Shown here: in pieces, positions 1 through 7,958 of the stretch | Layout: each line of letters starts with the position of its first letter | Numbering within the stretch: the first letter of the stretch is position 1 | Assembly (NCBI GenBank): GCA_003159055.1 | Contig: PMLH01000579.1 | Coordinates: 1 to 17,102, forward strand | From: Myxococcales bacterium | GTDB taxonomy: Bacteria > Myxococcota > Polyangia > Fen-1088 | Length of the DNA stretch: 17,102 nucleotides | Direction: 5' to 3' | Program-made: the position numbers and the translations under genes | The notes under the pieces: model-generated | Database searches by the model: none | Seen by the model: the letters and a program-made list of their open reading frames with translations, nothing else | What the model was told of the DNA's origin: nothing

Positions 1-726
1 GCACTTGCCCGCCGTGCAAACCCAGGGATTCGAAGTGGCGCAATCGCAGTAGGTCTTGTAGAGGAAGCACTCCCTCGAGATGGCCGCCTGGTCGCTGCAG
101 TTGAGTGCGGTGTACGGGGTCATGGCTTTGAGCAGGTCAGCGCAAGAATTGTAGGTCCCGGTGCCGAGCGGCAATTCACAGCAGTCGATCTTGTCCAGAC
201 ACTCGTTCGCGCAGTCGCTGGTGCCGGGGATGAGGCCGTAGTTCGCCACGTCGCAGATGCCAAGACCCGAGGCGTCGCCGAGCGGGAGGCAAATGAGGCC
301 GATGGCACAGTCCTGGGTCTTGGTGCAGGTTTCGCCGCGGCCGCCGAGGGCCGTGTTCACGCCAGCGTCGACTGTGACGTACACGGTGTCGGTGACGATG
401 ATGACGCCAGCATCGACCGGGGGTGGCGCCGTGAGGGCGCAGATTCCGGAGAAGCAGCCAAGGCCGGTCTCGCAATCCGAGCGCTTGGTACACGATTCGC
501 CGGACTTACTAAGCACCGTCGGGGTCACTGGGGTGATAGCGCCGCCATCCGCTGCCGGAGCCGGCGCGGCCGACACCGCGCACAGGCCGTTGAGGCAGAT
601 CAGGGCGCCCGAGCAGTCATTGTGACTGGTGCACGACTCGCCTGCACCGCCACGGTTGATCTTGTCGCTGCTGCCACAAGCGGCTACCGCAATACTAAGT
701 CCGAAGGCCATCCAAAGTTTCTGCAT
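1..726 (-). CDS. Cys-rich putative lipoprotein, partial (C-terminus beyond the left edge)
   Basis: I read this frame directly: an ATG at 726 opens 242 codons that stay open to base 1, so the C-terminus is missing. A purine-rich AGGAGAGGG (733-741) precedes the start. Residues 1-17 form a short lipoprotein signal with lipobox V-A-A-C (Cys17). Three Cys-rich modules follow, at about residues 29-50, 76-98 and 130-160. Each begins with G-E-S/T-C-T, has a D-C a few residues later, and ends in a G-x-C segment. Low-complexity Ala/Pro/Thr/Asp linkers separate them. Residues 170-242 form a further Cys-rich segment with a D-C-C motif. The modules resemble the small disulfide-rich repeats common in secreted myxobacterial proteins. 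I cannot assign a function; surface anchoring and disulfide bonding are inferred from the signal and the Cys pattern. The gene is divergent from the fibro-slime gene across a 360-bp control region. Confidence 0.85.
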   Translation of the reverse strand, partial: MQKLWMAFGLSIAVAACGSSDKINRGGAGESCTSHNDCSGALICLNGLCAVSAAPAPAADGGAITPVTPTVLSKSGESCTKRSDCETGLGCFSGICALTAPPPVDAGVIIVTDTVYVTVDAGVNTALGGRGETCTKTQDCAIGLICLPLGDASGLGICDVANYGLIPGTSDCANECLDKIDCCELPLGTGTYNSCADLLKAMTPYTALNCSDQAAISRECFLYKTYCDCATSNPWVCTAGKC

Positions 727-780
727 AAGGGTCCCTCTCCTGTTTAGGTTTGCCAGCCGGGCTGTCCGGCGGGTCACGGG

Positions 781-810
781 ATAACTAGAACCATGCCTGG
801 AGCGCGTCAA
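781..810 (-). promoter_or_regulatory. Candidate sigma-70-type promoter for the Cys-rich lipoprotein
   Basis: On the minus strand TTGACG (805-810) matches five of six -35 positions. It is followed, 17-18 bp later, by a weak -10 at 781-787 (TAGTTAT on the minus strand). Transcription would start near 774 and give a leader of about 48 nt. The -10 is poor, so this is a tentative call from spacing and the good -35 only. Confidence 0.3.
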
Positions 811-828
811 CAAGAAAGCCAGAAAAGA

Positions 829-851
829 CTCATCGCTTCAGAAGCGATGAG
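829..851 (-). terminator. Perfect 11-bp palindrome with T-rich tail on the minus strand (terminator-like)
   Basis: Bases 829-839 (CTCATCGCTTC) and 841-851 (GAAGCGATGAG) are exact inverted complements around a single A at 840. On the minus strand the stem is followed by TCTTTTCT, the layout of an intrinsic terminator. No minus-strand gene lies just upstream. It sits immediately before the candidate promoter of the lipoprotein gene, so it may insulate that promoter from upstream antisense transcription. A protein-binding operator is an alternative reading. Confidence 0.45.
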
Positions 852-853
852 CC

Positions 854-868
854 TGGCGGGCACCTGGC
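854..868 (+). promoter_or_regulatory. Weak sigma-54-like -24/-12 element
   Basis: TGGCGGGCACCTGGC keeps the essential GG-N10-GC spacing. It matches 8 of the 11 specified bases of the TGGCACG-N4-TTGC consensus. It points towards the fibro-slime gene, but the leader would be about 200 nt. A sigma-54 activator gene lies just downstream of that target, which is the only reason to take the match seriously. A chance match in GC-rich DNA is quite possible. Confidence 0.22.
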
Positions 869-890
869 GGTGTGGTGCGCGGTGTGGTGC
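867..890 (+). repeat. Perfect tandem repeat, 2 x 12 bp
   Basis: GCGGTGTGGTGC at 867-878 is repeated exactly and without a gap at 879-890. It lies in the divergent intergenic region. The period is close to one helical turn, so two copies would lie on nearly the same face of the DNA, as for a cooperative regulator site. No binding protein can be named. Confidence 0.85.
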
Positions 891-901
891 CAGCGGCTTG
901 C

Positions 902-920
902 CCGAGATTCACCATCTCGG
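902..920. repeat. Inverted repeat, 7-bp arms, 5-bp centre
   Basis: CCGAGAT (902-908) and ATCTCGG (914-920) are exact inverted complements separated by TCACC. The element lies 12 bp after the tandem 12-mer in the control region of the fibro-slime gene. It could be an operator half-site pair or a small leader hairpin. Short inverted repeats also arise by chance. Confidence 0.5.
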
Positions 921-1013
921 CGAGAGCTCACCGCCGGGCGCGCTGCCACAGGGACGTATCGCCTTGGGGCGTTGGTTCTAGTGGCGTCTGCGGCGGAGGC
1001 GGGCCGACCCTTA

Positions 1014-1042
1014 TTTTCGCCGACTTGGTCTTCAGGTATCAT
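1014..1042 (+). promoter_or_regulatory. Candidate sigma-70-type promoter of the fibro-slime gene
   Basis: TATCAT at 1037-1042 matches the -10 consensus at five of six bases. The hexamer 17 bp upstream (TTTTCG, 1014-1019) is a poor -35. A start near 1049 would give a leader of about 38 nt that carries the strong AGGAGG site before GTG 1087. This also argues against translation starting at TTG 1042. Confidence 0.27.
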
Positions 1043-1086
1043 TGCAGACTTTCCGAGCTTCGCTTTCGAGCTCCCAGGAGGCTGAC

Positions 1087-2748
1087 GTGACTTCACTTGG
1101 TCGTTTCTCCGGCTTGTGCGCATTGCTGTTTGCGAGTGGCGCGGCGCTGGCTGCCCCGGGATGCGGTAGCGGGAGCAAGACATCGCAAGGCGGCCCCGGC
1201 GGCGATATCACATCGCAAGGCGGCGGAACCCTCGGTTCAGGGGGCAACGGACCAGGCGGCGGCGGGACCACGTTGCCCCATGGAGGTGGGGGGATCCTCG
1301 GGTCCGGCGGTGCGGACGCCAGCAGCGACCGCTCGGGAATGTCGGAGGGTGGCAGCCAGTCGGACGCGCCTCTCGGCGGTAGCGCGGGCCAGCCGGGCAC
1401 GGGCGGCGCGGGCGGAACCATCATTACAAGCCGAACCGGCGGGGCTGGGGGAAACACGACCGTCGTCCAAACTGGCGGGACCGGCGGCACAACGGCGCCG
1501 TGGACCGTCCCGCCCGGCTGCGGCGACGGCGTGGTGGTCTTTCCCGAGCGTTGCGACGACGGCAACACCATGCCGTTCGATGGGTGCTCTTCCGAATGTC
1601 AGGTCGAGCCTGACTGCAGTGGCAGCGGTCCCTGCACGTCGAAATGCGGCGACGGCCTGGTGCTCGGCGAGGATTGCGACGACGGGAACACCGCCGACGG
1701 CGATGGCTGCTCGTCGAGCTGCAAGGTCGAGGCCGGATACACCTGTACGCAGGCATCACTCGGCGACAAGATTCTAGTGCCAGTGGTCTACCGGGACTTC
1801 AAGTTCCAGCACCCCACCGACTTCGAAGCGGGTGTTACGGGCCGCACCACGGCCACGACCGGTGCCGTCAAGGTGGACCTGGACCCGGATGGAAAGCCGG
1901 TCTTCAGTGGCCAAACCGACAGCGCGATTCACATCGAGAGCAGCACCACGTTCGCCTCATGGTATCGCAACACGGACGGCGTGAACCACGCGACCGTGTC
2001 GACGTTGCCCCTGTGGAGCAACGGCAGCGGCGCCTATGTCAATCGCTACGGCGCCCATGGGGAGCAATTCTCGATCACCACGATCGCGAGTTGGTGCGGC
2101 GTAGCTGGAAACGAGGCCACCGACAGCAACGGAGCTCCCATCCCGTGTACCTACCAGCCGACGGACGGCGGGTCGACGACAACCGACTGTGACAAGGCTG
2201 TCGCCGCGGGCGGGAAGTTACTCGCCTGCACGAAGAACAGCTCTGGCACCTACACGGGCACCATCGAAGTCGGCAAAGTCGACGGCAACCCGCTCTTCTT
2301 CCCGGTCGACAGCGACCCCTTCTCGTCCAGTGAGCTGAAGTACGCCCAGATCCCGTCCGAACCCAAGAACCTCTACGACGCGAGTGGGCTCTGGCCACAC
2401 GACACGGACGCCAGCGGCAGGGACATCCTTCACAACTTCAGCTTCACGAGTGAGATTCGCACTTGGTTCAAGTACGAGGCAGACACGGCCTACACCCTGG
2501 ACATCGTGGGGGATGACGACGTGTGGGTATTCATCAACAGGAAGCTCGCCGTCGACCTGGGCGGGATCCACGAGCCGGTCGAGGGATCTGTAACCTTGGA
2601 CAGCAGCAAGGCGACCAACCTTGGGCTCAGACCCGGTAACGTCTACGAAGTGGCGGTCTTCCAGGCCGAGCGGCAGACTACCTCATCGACCTTCAAGATC
2701 ACGTTGATGGGCTTCAACCTTGCCCCCAGTGTGTGCCGTCCCCAATAG
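1087..2748 (+). CDS. Fibro-slime domain lipoprotein with two Cys-rich CGDG...CDDGN modules
   Basis: I place the start at GTG 1087 (553 residues) because AGGAGG at 1076-1081 sits 5 bp upstream; an in-frame TTG at 1042 has no such site. Residues 1-26 form a signal sequence ending in an A-P-G-C lipobox-like motif (Cys26), so this is probably a lipoprotein. Residues 27-140 are a Gly/Ser/Thr-rich spacer. Two repeats follow at about 145-177 and 187-220, each reading C-G-D-G...C-D-D-G-N...D-G-C-S-S, the DUF4215-type Cys-rich module of myxobacteria. Residues 230-545 match the fibro-slime domain, first named from Fibrobacter and slime-mould surface proteins; its signature D-D-D-V-W-V-F-I-N and D-L-G-G-I-H lies at 476-495. 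The likely role is adhesion or carbohydrate binding at the cell surface, which is inference. A sigma-54 activator starts 39 bp downstream. Confidence 0.9.
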   Translation: MTSLGRFSGLCALLFASGAALAAPGCGSGSKTSQGGPGGDITSQGGGTLGSGGNGPGGGGTTLPHGGGGILGSGGADASSDRSGMSEGGSQSDAPLGGSAGQPGTGGAGGTIITSRTGGAGGNTTVVQTGGTGGTTAPWTVPPGCGDGVVVFPERCDDGNTMPFDGCSSECQVEPDCSGSGPCTSKCGDGLVLGEDCDDGNTADGDGCSSSCKVEAGYTCTQASLGDKILVPVVYRDFKFQHPTDFEAGVTGRTTATTGAVKVDLDPDGKPVFSGQTDSAIHIESSTTFASWYRNTDGVNHATVSTLPLWSNGSGAYVNRYGAHGEQFSITTIASWCGVAGNEATDSNGAPIPCTYQPTDGGSTTTDCDKAVAAGGKLLACTKNSSGTYTGTIEVGKVDGNPLFFPVDSDPFSSSELKYAQIPSEPKNLYDASGLWPHDTDASGRDILHNFSFTSEIRTWFKYEADTAYTLDIVGDDDVWVFINRKLAVDLGGIHEPVEGSVTLDSSKATNLGLRPGNVYEVAVFQAERQTTSSTFKITLMGFNLAPSVCRPQ

Positions 2749-2787
2749 CCCACGCAACTTTTCCGCGCGGGATCCGACAACCTTGCC

Positions 2788-3912
2788 ATGGACCTCACGC
2801 AAGCTCACCTGGTTGACTCCCTGCCCGCTTTTCAGGCCATCGTCGGCCGCTCGCCCGCGCTTCGCCGGGTGCTGGTGCAAACCGCACGGCTCGCGCGCAC
2901 GCGACTTCCAGTTCTGGTGACCGGCGAAAGTGGCACTGGAAAAGAGCTACTCGCGCGCGCCCTGCACGACGGAAGTCCGGTCGCAAACGGACCGTTCGTG
3001 GCAGTCAACTGCGGAACGCTCACGCGCGAGCTGGCGGAAAGCGAGCTGTTCGGACACGAGCGTGGTGCTTTCACCGGTGCGGGCGCGCGCAAGGCGGGCT
3101 GGTTCGAAGAGGCGTCGGGCGGAACCCTGGTGCTCGACGAGGTGGGCGAGTTGCCGATGGATCTGCAACCCAAGCTGCTGCGGGTTCTCGAAACCGGCCG
3201 CTTGCGCCGGGTCGGCGGACAAGGCGAAATTGCGGTCAACGTTCGCGTCGTCGCGCTGACCTTGCGCAATCTGCGGCGGGACGCCGCCCGCGGTCTTTTT
3301 CGCCTGGATCTCTACCACCGCCTGGCCGGCTGCGAGCTTCAGCTGCCGGCCCTGCGCGAACGCAGGAGCGATGTCGCACTGCTGGTCGAGCATTTCCTCG
3401 CTGAGGCGTCGGTCGAATTCGGCCCACGCACCGTCACGCCCGCGGCGATGGACCGGCTTTGCAGTCACGATTGGCCCGGAAACGTCCGCGAGCTGCGCAA
3501 CACCATTCGCCGCGCCGCCGCGCTGGCGGACGGAAGCATCGACCGCACGGCTCTCGACATGGAAACACCCTTGAGTTCCGAGCCGACCTGCGAACTGCGA
3601 TTGGCCGGCCGAGCTGCAGACGCTCCGCACGACCACGCGGCGCCGGATTTCGTGGCCACGAGCAGTGCTACGGAAGGTGACGTGTTGGCGCTTTCCGGAA
3701 GGACGTTCGAACAAATGCAAGCCGCGATCTTCGACTGGGCGCTCCGCCGAAGTCGCGGCAGCCGCAGGCAGGCGGCCCAGACGCTCGGAATTTCGCGCTC
3801 GACCTTCTGCGATCGGGTTCGCAAGCTCGGCCTTTCGAATCCACAAGACCGACCCGTCGCCAACGAATCGCGCGGGCATTCCGGCCAAAACCCGGTAAGG
3901 TCGGGCGCATGA
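2788..3912 (+). CDS. Sigma-54-dependent transcriptional activator without N-terminal sensor domain
   Basis: This 374-residue bacterial enhancer-binding protein has only about 19 residues before the AAA+ domain, so the usual receiver, PAS, GAF or FHA input domain is absent. Visible motifs are Walker A G-E-S-G-T-G-K (46-52), N74 in the V-N-C motif, G-A-F-T-G-A (93-98, the sigma-54 contact loop), Walker B T-L-V-L-D-E (113-118) and the arginine-finger region F-R-L-D-L-Y-H-R-L (171-179). The sensor-I motif, normally A-T-N-R-x-L, reads A-L-T-L-R-N-L (156-162), so the conserved Asn is replaced by Leu159. A Fis-type helix-turn-helix fills about 325-349 and a short polar tail follows. Without a sensor it may be controlled by its abundance or by a partner protein, as PspF is by PspA. 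The upstream gene ends 39 bp before this ATG and no strong ribosome site is seen, so co-transcription is plausible. Confidence 0.9.
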   Translation: MDLTQAHLVDSLPAFQAIVGRSPALRRVLVQTARLARTRLPVLVTGESGTGKELLARALHDGSPVANGPFVAVNCGTLTRELAESELFGHERGAFTGAGARKAGWFEEASGGTLVLDEVGELPMDLQPKLLRVLETGRLRRVGGQGEIAVNVRVVALTLRNLRRDAARGLFRLDLYHRLAGCELQLPALRERRSDVALLVEHFLAEASVEFGPRTVTPAAMDRLCSHDWPGNVRELRNTIRRAAALADGSIDRTALDMETPLSSEPTCELRLAGRAADAPHDHAAPDFVATSSATEGDVLALSGRTFEQMQAAIFDWALRRSRGSRRQAAQTLGISRSTFCDRVRKLGLSNPQDRPVANESRGHSGQNPVRSGA

Positions 3913-3940
3913 CCGAGTCCGCGTCCCTGGAGCAGATCCC

Positions 3941-4297
3941 GTGAACGCTTTCGCAGTCGGCGGGTTTCTCGCCGCCCTCGGCGTGCTGCTGGGCGCTTTT
4001 GGCGCGCACACTCTGCGCGACATCGGCGCGACCAGGCTGGGTTGGTGGACGACCGCGACGCAGTACCTGTTTGTCGCCGCTTTGGGCATCATGTTGTCGG
4101 GGATTTTCGATCGCGTGCAGCGGATCGGCTCTGGCCCCGCCACCGCGCTGCTCGCGGGCGCAATTCTGTTCTCCGGGTCGCTGTATGCGATGGGCCTCGG
4201 CGGGCCGCGCTGGCTTGGCGCCGTCACGCCGTTCGGAGGGATTGCGCTGGTGGCCGGTTATGTCTGGATGGGCGTGTGCGCCTTGCGCTCGCACTGA
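3941..4297 (+). CDS. DUF423 family small integral membrane protein
   Basis: The 118-residue product is almost entirely hydrophobic, with about four membrane segments. It shows DUF423 (E. coli YgdD-like) signatures: L-G-A-F-G-A-H near residues 16-22, F-S-G-S-L-Y-A near 77-83, and T-P-F-G-G-I-A-L-V-A-G-Y near 96-107. Length and motif order match the family, whose biochemical function is unknown. The start is GTG 3941, supported by GGAG at 3929-3932 eight bases upstream. It lies 28 bp after the sigma-54 activator on the same strand, so the two may share a transcript, although the family is widespread and this pairing need not be functional. Confidence 0.9.
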   Translation: MNAFAVGGFLAALGVLLGAFGAHTLRDIGATRLGWWTTATQYLFVAALGIMLSGIFDRVQRIGSGPATALLAGAILFSGSLYAMGLGGPRWLGAVTPFGGIALVAGYVWMGVCALRSH

Positions 4298-4380
4298 GGA
4301 CCCACCCACGTGCCACGTCAGCGTTCTTCAAGTTCGACCACGCAAAGGGTCGCCAGCGCGATTGCGCAGGTTCATCCGGC

Positions 4381-4409
4381 TTGACTCGGCCGGAGCTCGT
4401 CGGGATAGT
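4381..4409 (+). promoter_or_regulatory. Candidate sigma-70-type promoter placed for a leaderless transcript
   Basis: TTGACT (4381-4386, five of six) and GATAGT (4404-4409, four of six) are separated by exactly 17 bp. The -10 ends 8 bp before ATG 4418, so transcription would begin at or within a couple of bases of the start codon. No Shine-Dalgarno site precedes that ATG, which agrees with a leaderless mRNA. The TTGACT lies in the loop of a 6-bp inverted repeat (4375-4380 with 4389-4394). Confidence 0.4.
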
Positions 4410-4417
4410 CGCGAACC

Positions 4418-5326
4418 ATGCTGATCCATAGCTTGGGATGTTTGCTTGGCGTGTTCGCCATGGCGGTTCCGGCTGCGGTTGCGCAGCCATCTTCAGACGC
4501 CGGGCAGGGACCGCAGCCCTACTCGCCACAACCCTACCCGGCATCGCCGTCCCGGTATCCTCCGCCGACGCCCCCGCCCGCGCCCTACCCTCCGCAACCC
4601 TATCCACCGTCGGCGGAGAATTGCCTCGCCTGCCCGGCCGGCACGGTTTGCGTGAACGGAACCTGCGCTCCGGCCTATCCTCCGCAGTGCCCACCCGGCC
4701 TGCTCTTCGACTGGGCGGGAAATTGCGTTTCCGCCGGCTACGCTCCCTATCCGGCCAACCATAGTCAAGAAGCCGCGGTGGCAGCGCAGGCCCAGGCCGC
4801 ACGCGAGCAGCGGCGTATGCGCTCTAGATTCACGATCGATCTCGAAGGTTCAATAGGTTTGATGGGCGATGGTCCGGATCCCGTTATCACGCCGGCGGTG
4901 GCCTCGCTGTTCGGCTTCCGCCAGCAGTTCACACCGTGGTTCGGGCTGATCCTCCGCGGAGGTCCACTGGTCGGCATCGCGACCTATGAGGACACAGCCA
5001 GCTCGGCCTACAGCAGCAGCTCAAGCAGGACAGATTCCACAGGGATGGCTGGGGCCGTTGCCGAGGCGATTCCGTTTTTTGGCCCCTTCGGCCGCTTCTA
5101 TCTCGGTCCATCGCTGTCGGCCATGTATCTATGGTTCGCTTCGTCGGGACTGACCTCGAACGGTTCCTATGTCAGCTTGGACAGTGGTGCCACCCTGGCA
5201 GTCGGCGTCCAGATGGGATGGGTTCTTGGCGATGAGGAGCGTACCGTTCTGTCATTCGGCATTCGAGCGGCGCCGCTAAACACCGTGACCCTATTCTTTA
5301 CCGCCGCCATCGGTTTTCAGATCTAG
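4418..5326 (+). CDS. Putative outer-membrane beta-barrel protein with proline-rich N-terminal region
   Basis: The 302-residue product begins with a cleavable signal peptide (about residues 1-22, ending V-A-Q). A Pro/Tyr-rich stretch (about 30-66) contains repeated P-Q-P-Y-P and P-P-P motifs. A short Cys segment (about 68-108, six Cys in C-x2-C-type spacing) follows, then an Ala/Gln-rich basic helix (about 118-140). The remaining C-terminal part alternates polar and hydrophobic residues with aromatic girdles and ends in A-A-I-G-F-Q-I, as in small outer-membrane barrels. I recognise no named family. ATG 4418 is the first possible start because an in-frame TAG lies at 4406-4408. The Cys segment resembles those in other secreted proteins of this window. 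Function unknown; location in the outer membrane is inferred. Confidence 0.8.
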   Translation: MLIHSLGCLLGVFAMAVPAAVAQPSSDAGQGPQPYSPQPYPASPSRYPPPTPPPAPYPPQPYPPSAENCLACPAGTVCVNGTCAPAYPPQCPPGLLFDWAGNCVSAGYAPYPANHSQEAAVAAQAQAAREQRRMRSRFTIDLEGSIGLMGDGPDPVITPAVASLFGFRQQFTPWFGLILRGGPLVGIATYEDTASSAYSSSSSRTDSTGMAGAVAEAIPFFGPFGRFYLGPSLSAMYLWFASSGLTSNGSYVSLDSGATLAVGVQMGWVLGDEERTVLSFGIRAAPLNTVTLFFTAAIGFQI

Positions 5327-5381
5327 AACGACGCAGACGGGCGGGCTCATCAATGCGCGGACCAATCACCCGGAGGTAGAA

Positions 5382-7958
5382 ATGGCCGTCCATCGGCTTG
5401 CACAGCCCCAGGATGCTTCTCCGTCGTCGCCGATTCTCCCGCTCATCTTGCCGCTGTTCATCGGAAGCGGGTGCGCGGCTCTCGTGTACGAGGTGGTGTG
5501 GCTGCAGATGTTGCAGCTGGTGATTGGTTCGACCGCATTCTCCATGGGCGTGCTGTTGGCAACGTTCATGGGTGGAATGTGTCTGGGCAGTCTGGTCTTG
5601 CCGCGCCTGGTTTCGACCGACAAACATCCATTGCGCGTGTACGCGGCACTCGAGGCTGGGATCGCGATCCTTGGCGTTGCGTTGGTGCACGTCGTGCCCC
5701 TCATCGAGCGGCTCTACACGGTCACTGCTGGCGGCTTCATCCCGTCCGTGGTGTTGCGGTCCTTGGCTGCAGCAACCTGCCTGCTGCCTCCCACGGTCCT
5801 GATGGGCGCCACCTTGCCCGCCGTCGCGCGCTGGGTGCAGTCAACCCCGCGCGGGGTCTCCTGGCTGGGTTTGTTCTACGGTGGAAACACCGTCGGGGCG
5901 GTGGTCGGGTGTTTGCTCGCAGGCTTCTATTTGCTTCCTCGCCACGACATGACGACTGCCGTCTATGCCGCGGCGACAATCAATTTGACCGTGGCCGGGC
6001 TCAGCCTGGCGTTGTCGACCATCGCCCGATACCGTCCCCCGGCGTTCGGCGACGCCGAATCTCCGGACAGCAAGCCACCTTCGTCGGAGACGTGGTCTTC
6101 GGGGACGCGCAGGCGAATGATGCGGTTAGTCATAGCTATTTCTGGCCTGACGGGACTCGGTGCAGAGGTGGTCTGGACCCGGCAGCTGTCGCTCTCGCTC
6201 GGCGCCACCGTCTACACCTTCTCCATCATCCTCGCGGTGTTCCTGCTCGGCCTGGGGCTGGGAAGTGGTCTGGGATCACTGATTGCACGCAGCAGCCAGC
6301 GGCCCGCCTTTGCGCTCGGGGTGTGCCAGTGGCTCCAGGCAGTCTCCATCGCTTGGGCTTCCTACATGATCTCCGAGGCCATGCCCTACTGGCCCATCAA
6401 TCCGGCGCTCGCACTCACTCCCTGGTCCAACTTTCAGCTCGATATCGTCCGCTGCGCTTGTGCGCTTTTGCCCGGAGCGATGGTCTGGGGCGCCAGTTTC
6501 CCGCTCGCGCTGGGCTCGGTCGCATCCAAAGAGCAGGATCCCGGTCGTCTCGTCGGCAGCTTGTTCGCCGCCAACACGCTCGGTGCGATCGTCGGGGCGA
6601 TCGCATTCAGCATCATCGTGATTCCCACCGTGGGCACGCAGGCCGCACAGCGGGTGCTGGTCGGCCTCTGTACCGCCTCGGCACTGGTGGCATGGCTGCC
6701 CCTCTTCGGCACCAAGCGCCCCCTTCTGCCGTCGCGCGCCGACGCCCGGAGCTCGACGCTGGGCATGGTGGCCGCCCTGGCCCTGGCAGTCGGACTGTCC
6801 ACCCTCCTCGCCCGCAGCGTAGCGCCTCCCTCGTGTCTCTCGGTCGCTTTCGGGCGGTACTCTGCCACGTACGCGTCGCAAATGGCGTCCGGGGTGGTGC
6901 CCGAAAAAGCTGCGTCGGCCGAGTATGGCAAGTGGGATCGCACCTGCAGCTTCGTCGGGGAAGGCGCCAACGTATCGGTGGCGGTCACCAAGACGCGTGC
7001 AGGCTGGCGCTACTTTCACGGGGCGGGCAAGGTACAGGCGTCCAGCGACCCGCAGGACATGCGGCTGCAACGCATGCTGGGGCACCTGGCGGCGCTGACC
7101 CACAAGACCCGGAATCCGGAGTCGGTGCTGGTTGTCGCCCTGGGAGCCGGCGTGACCGCCGGTTCCTTCGTTCCCTACGACAGTGTCAAGAAAATCGTTA
7201 TCTGCGACATCGAGCCGCTGGTGCCGAAGCAAGTTGCGCCCCGCTTCGCCAGGGAAAACTACAACGTCGTGAACGATCCGCGAACCCGCATCGTCCTCGA
7301 TGATGGGCGACATTTCATGCGCACCACGCGCGAGAAATTCGACGTCATCACCTCCGATCCTATCGATCCTTGGGTCAAGGGCTGTGCCGCTCTCAATACG
7401 GTGGAGTATTACCGCATGTGCCGAGACCGGCTCAATCCCGGCGGGGTCATGGCACTCTGGATGCCCCTCTACGAAAGCAGCCTCGATGCCGTCAAGAGCC
7501 TGATTGCAACCTTCTTCCAGGTATTCCCGAGCGGCATTCTCTGGAGCAACGACATTGGCGGGGTAGGCTACGACGTTGTGCTGTTCGGCTCACTCGATCC
7601 GCTCCGCATCGACGTGGACGAGCTGCAGGGCTGGTTCGAAGCTCACCCCAACGTGAAGAGCTCCCTCACCCAGGCCGGGTTCGGCGCGGCTGCCGGTCAC
7701 GAGGTAGCGTTGGATCTGCTATCAACGTATGCTGGACGGGCCGCCGACCTCGGGGACTGGCTGCGAGGAGCGCAGATCAACACCGATCGGAACTTGCGCC
7801 TGCAATACCTGGCGGGCATGGGGCTCAACACCAGCCAAGCCACAACCATTCTTAGGGGCATCCTAGGCCACTACCAATTCCCACGGGACATCTTCGTTGG
7901 ATCCCAAGAACAGGTTGAAAAGCTGCGCGGCACGATGGTGCAAGCTGGCCGCAAGTAG
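5382..7958 (+). CDS. Fused MFS-type membrane domain / spermidine-synthase-like protein
   Basis: The 858-residue product has many membrane segments between about residues 18 and 480, then a soluble methyltransferase-fold domain of the spermidine-synthase superfamily (about 540-780). The membrane part is an internal duplication: the segment near 27-77 (G-C-A-A-L-V-Y-E-V-V-W ... G-S) is echoed near 250-300 (G-L-G-A-E-V-V-W ... G-S-L). In the soluble domain a degenerate glycine loop L-G-A-G-V-T-A-G (about 586-593) replaces the G-G-G-D-G-G of true SpeE. An acidic I-C-D-I-E, a D-D-G-R-H-F motif and a D-P-I-D-P-W motif near 658 follow. The family is known from genomes as fused MFS/spermidine synthase, but its reaction is not established, and polyamine synthesis should not be assumed. 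ATG 5382 is supported by GGAGG (5372-5376). The gene converges with the glycosidase gene 59 bp away. Confidence 0.87.
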   Translation: MAVHRLAQPQDASPSSPILPLILPLFIGSGCAALVYEVVWLQMLQLVIGSTAFSMGVLLATFMGGMCLGSLVLPRLVSTDKHPLRVYAALEAGIAILGVALVHVVPLIERLYTVTAGGFIPSVVLRSLAAATCLLPPTVLMGATLPAVARWVQSTPRGVSWLGLFYGGNTVGAVVGCLLAGFYLLPRHDMTTAVYAAATINLTVAGLSLALSTIARYRPPAFGDAESPDSKPPSSETWSSGTRRRMMRLVIAISGLTGLGAEVVWTRQLSLSLGATVYTFSIILAVFLLGLGLGSGLGSLIARSSQRPAFALGVCQWLQAVSIAWASYMISEAMPYWPINPALALTPWSNFQLDIVRCACALLPGAMVWGASFPLALGSVASKEQDPGRLVGSLFAANTLGAIVGAIAFSIIVIPTVGTQAAQRVLVGLCTASALVAWLPLFGTKRPLLPSRADARSSTLGMVAALALAVGLSTLLARSVAPPSCLSVAFGRYSATYASQMASGVVPEKAASAEYGKWDRTCSFVGEGANVSVAVTKTRAGWRYFHGAGKVQASSDPQDMRLQRMLGHLAALTHKTRNPESVLVVALGAGVTAGSFVPYDSVKKIVICDIEPLVPKQVAPRFARENYNVVNDPRTRIVLDDGRHFMRTTREKFDVITSDPIDPWVKGCAALNTVEYYRMCRDRLNPGGVMALWMPLYESSLDAVKSLIATFFQVFPSGILWSNDIGGVGYDVVLFGSLDPLRIDVDELQGWFEAHPNVKSSLTQAGFGAAAGHEVALDLLSTYAGRAADLGDWLRGAQINTDRNLRLQYLAGMGLNTSQATTILRGILGHYQFPRDIFVGSQEQVEKLRGTMVQAGRK

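Noticed and set aside
793..1085. Small open frames in the divergent intergenic region
   Set aside because: They overlap the palindromes and repeats, lack ribosome sites and resemble no protein family.
1042..1086. TTG 1042 as start of the fibro-slime gene
   Set aside because: No ribosome site precedes it, it overlaps a candidate -10 box, and it would place a polar segment before the signal sequence. AGGAGG before GTG 1087 fits better.
2947..4227. Minus-strand open frame of about 426 codons
   Set aside because: It is antisense to the sigma-54 activator and DUF423 genes, which have clear motifs; no family is recognisable in this frame.
5471..7303. Plus-strand open frame of about 610 codons
   Set aside because: It overlaps the MFS/spermidine-synthase gene in another frame, is Arg-rich, and lacks membrane or domain signatures.
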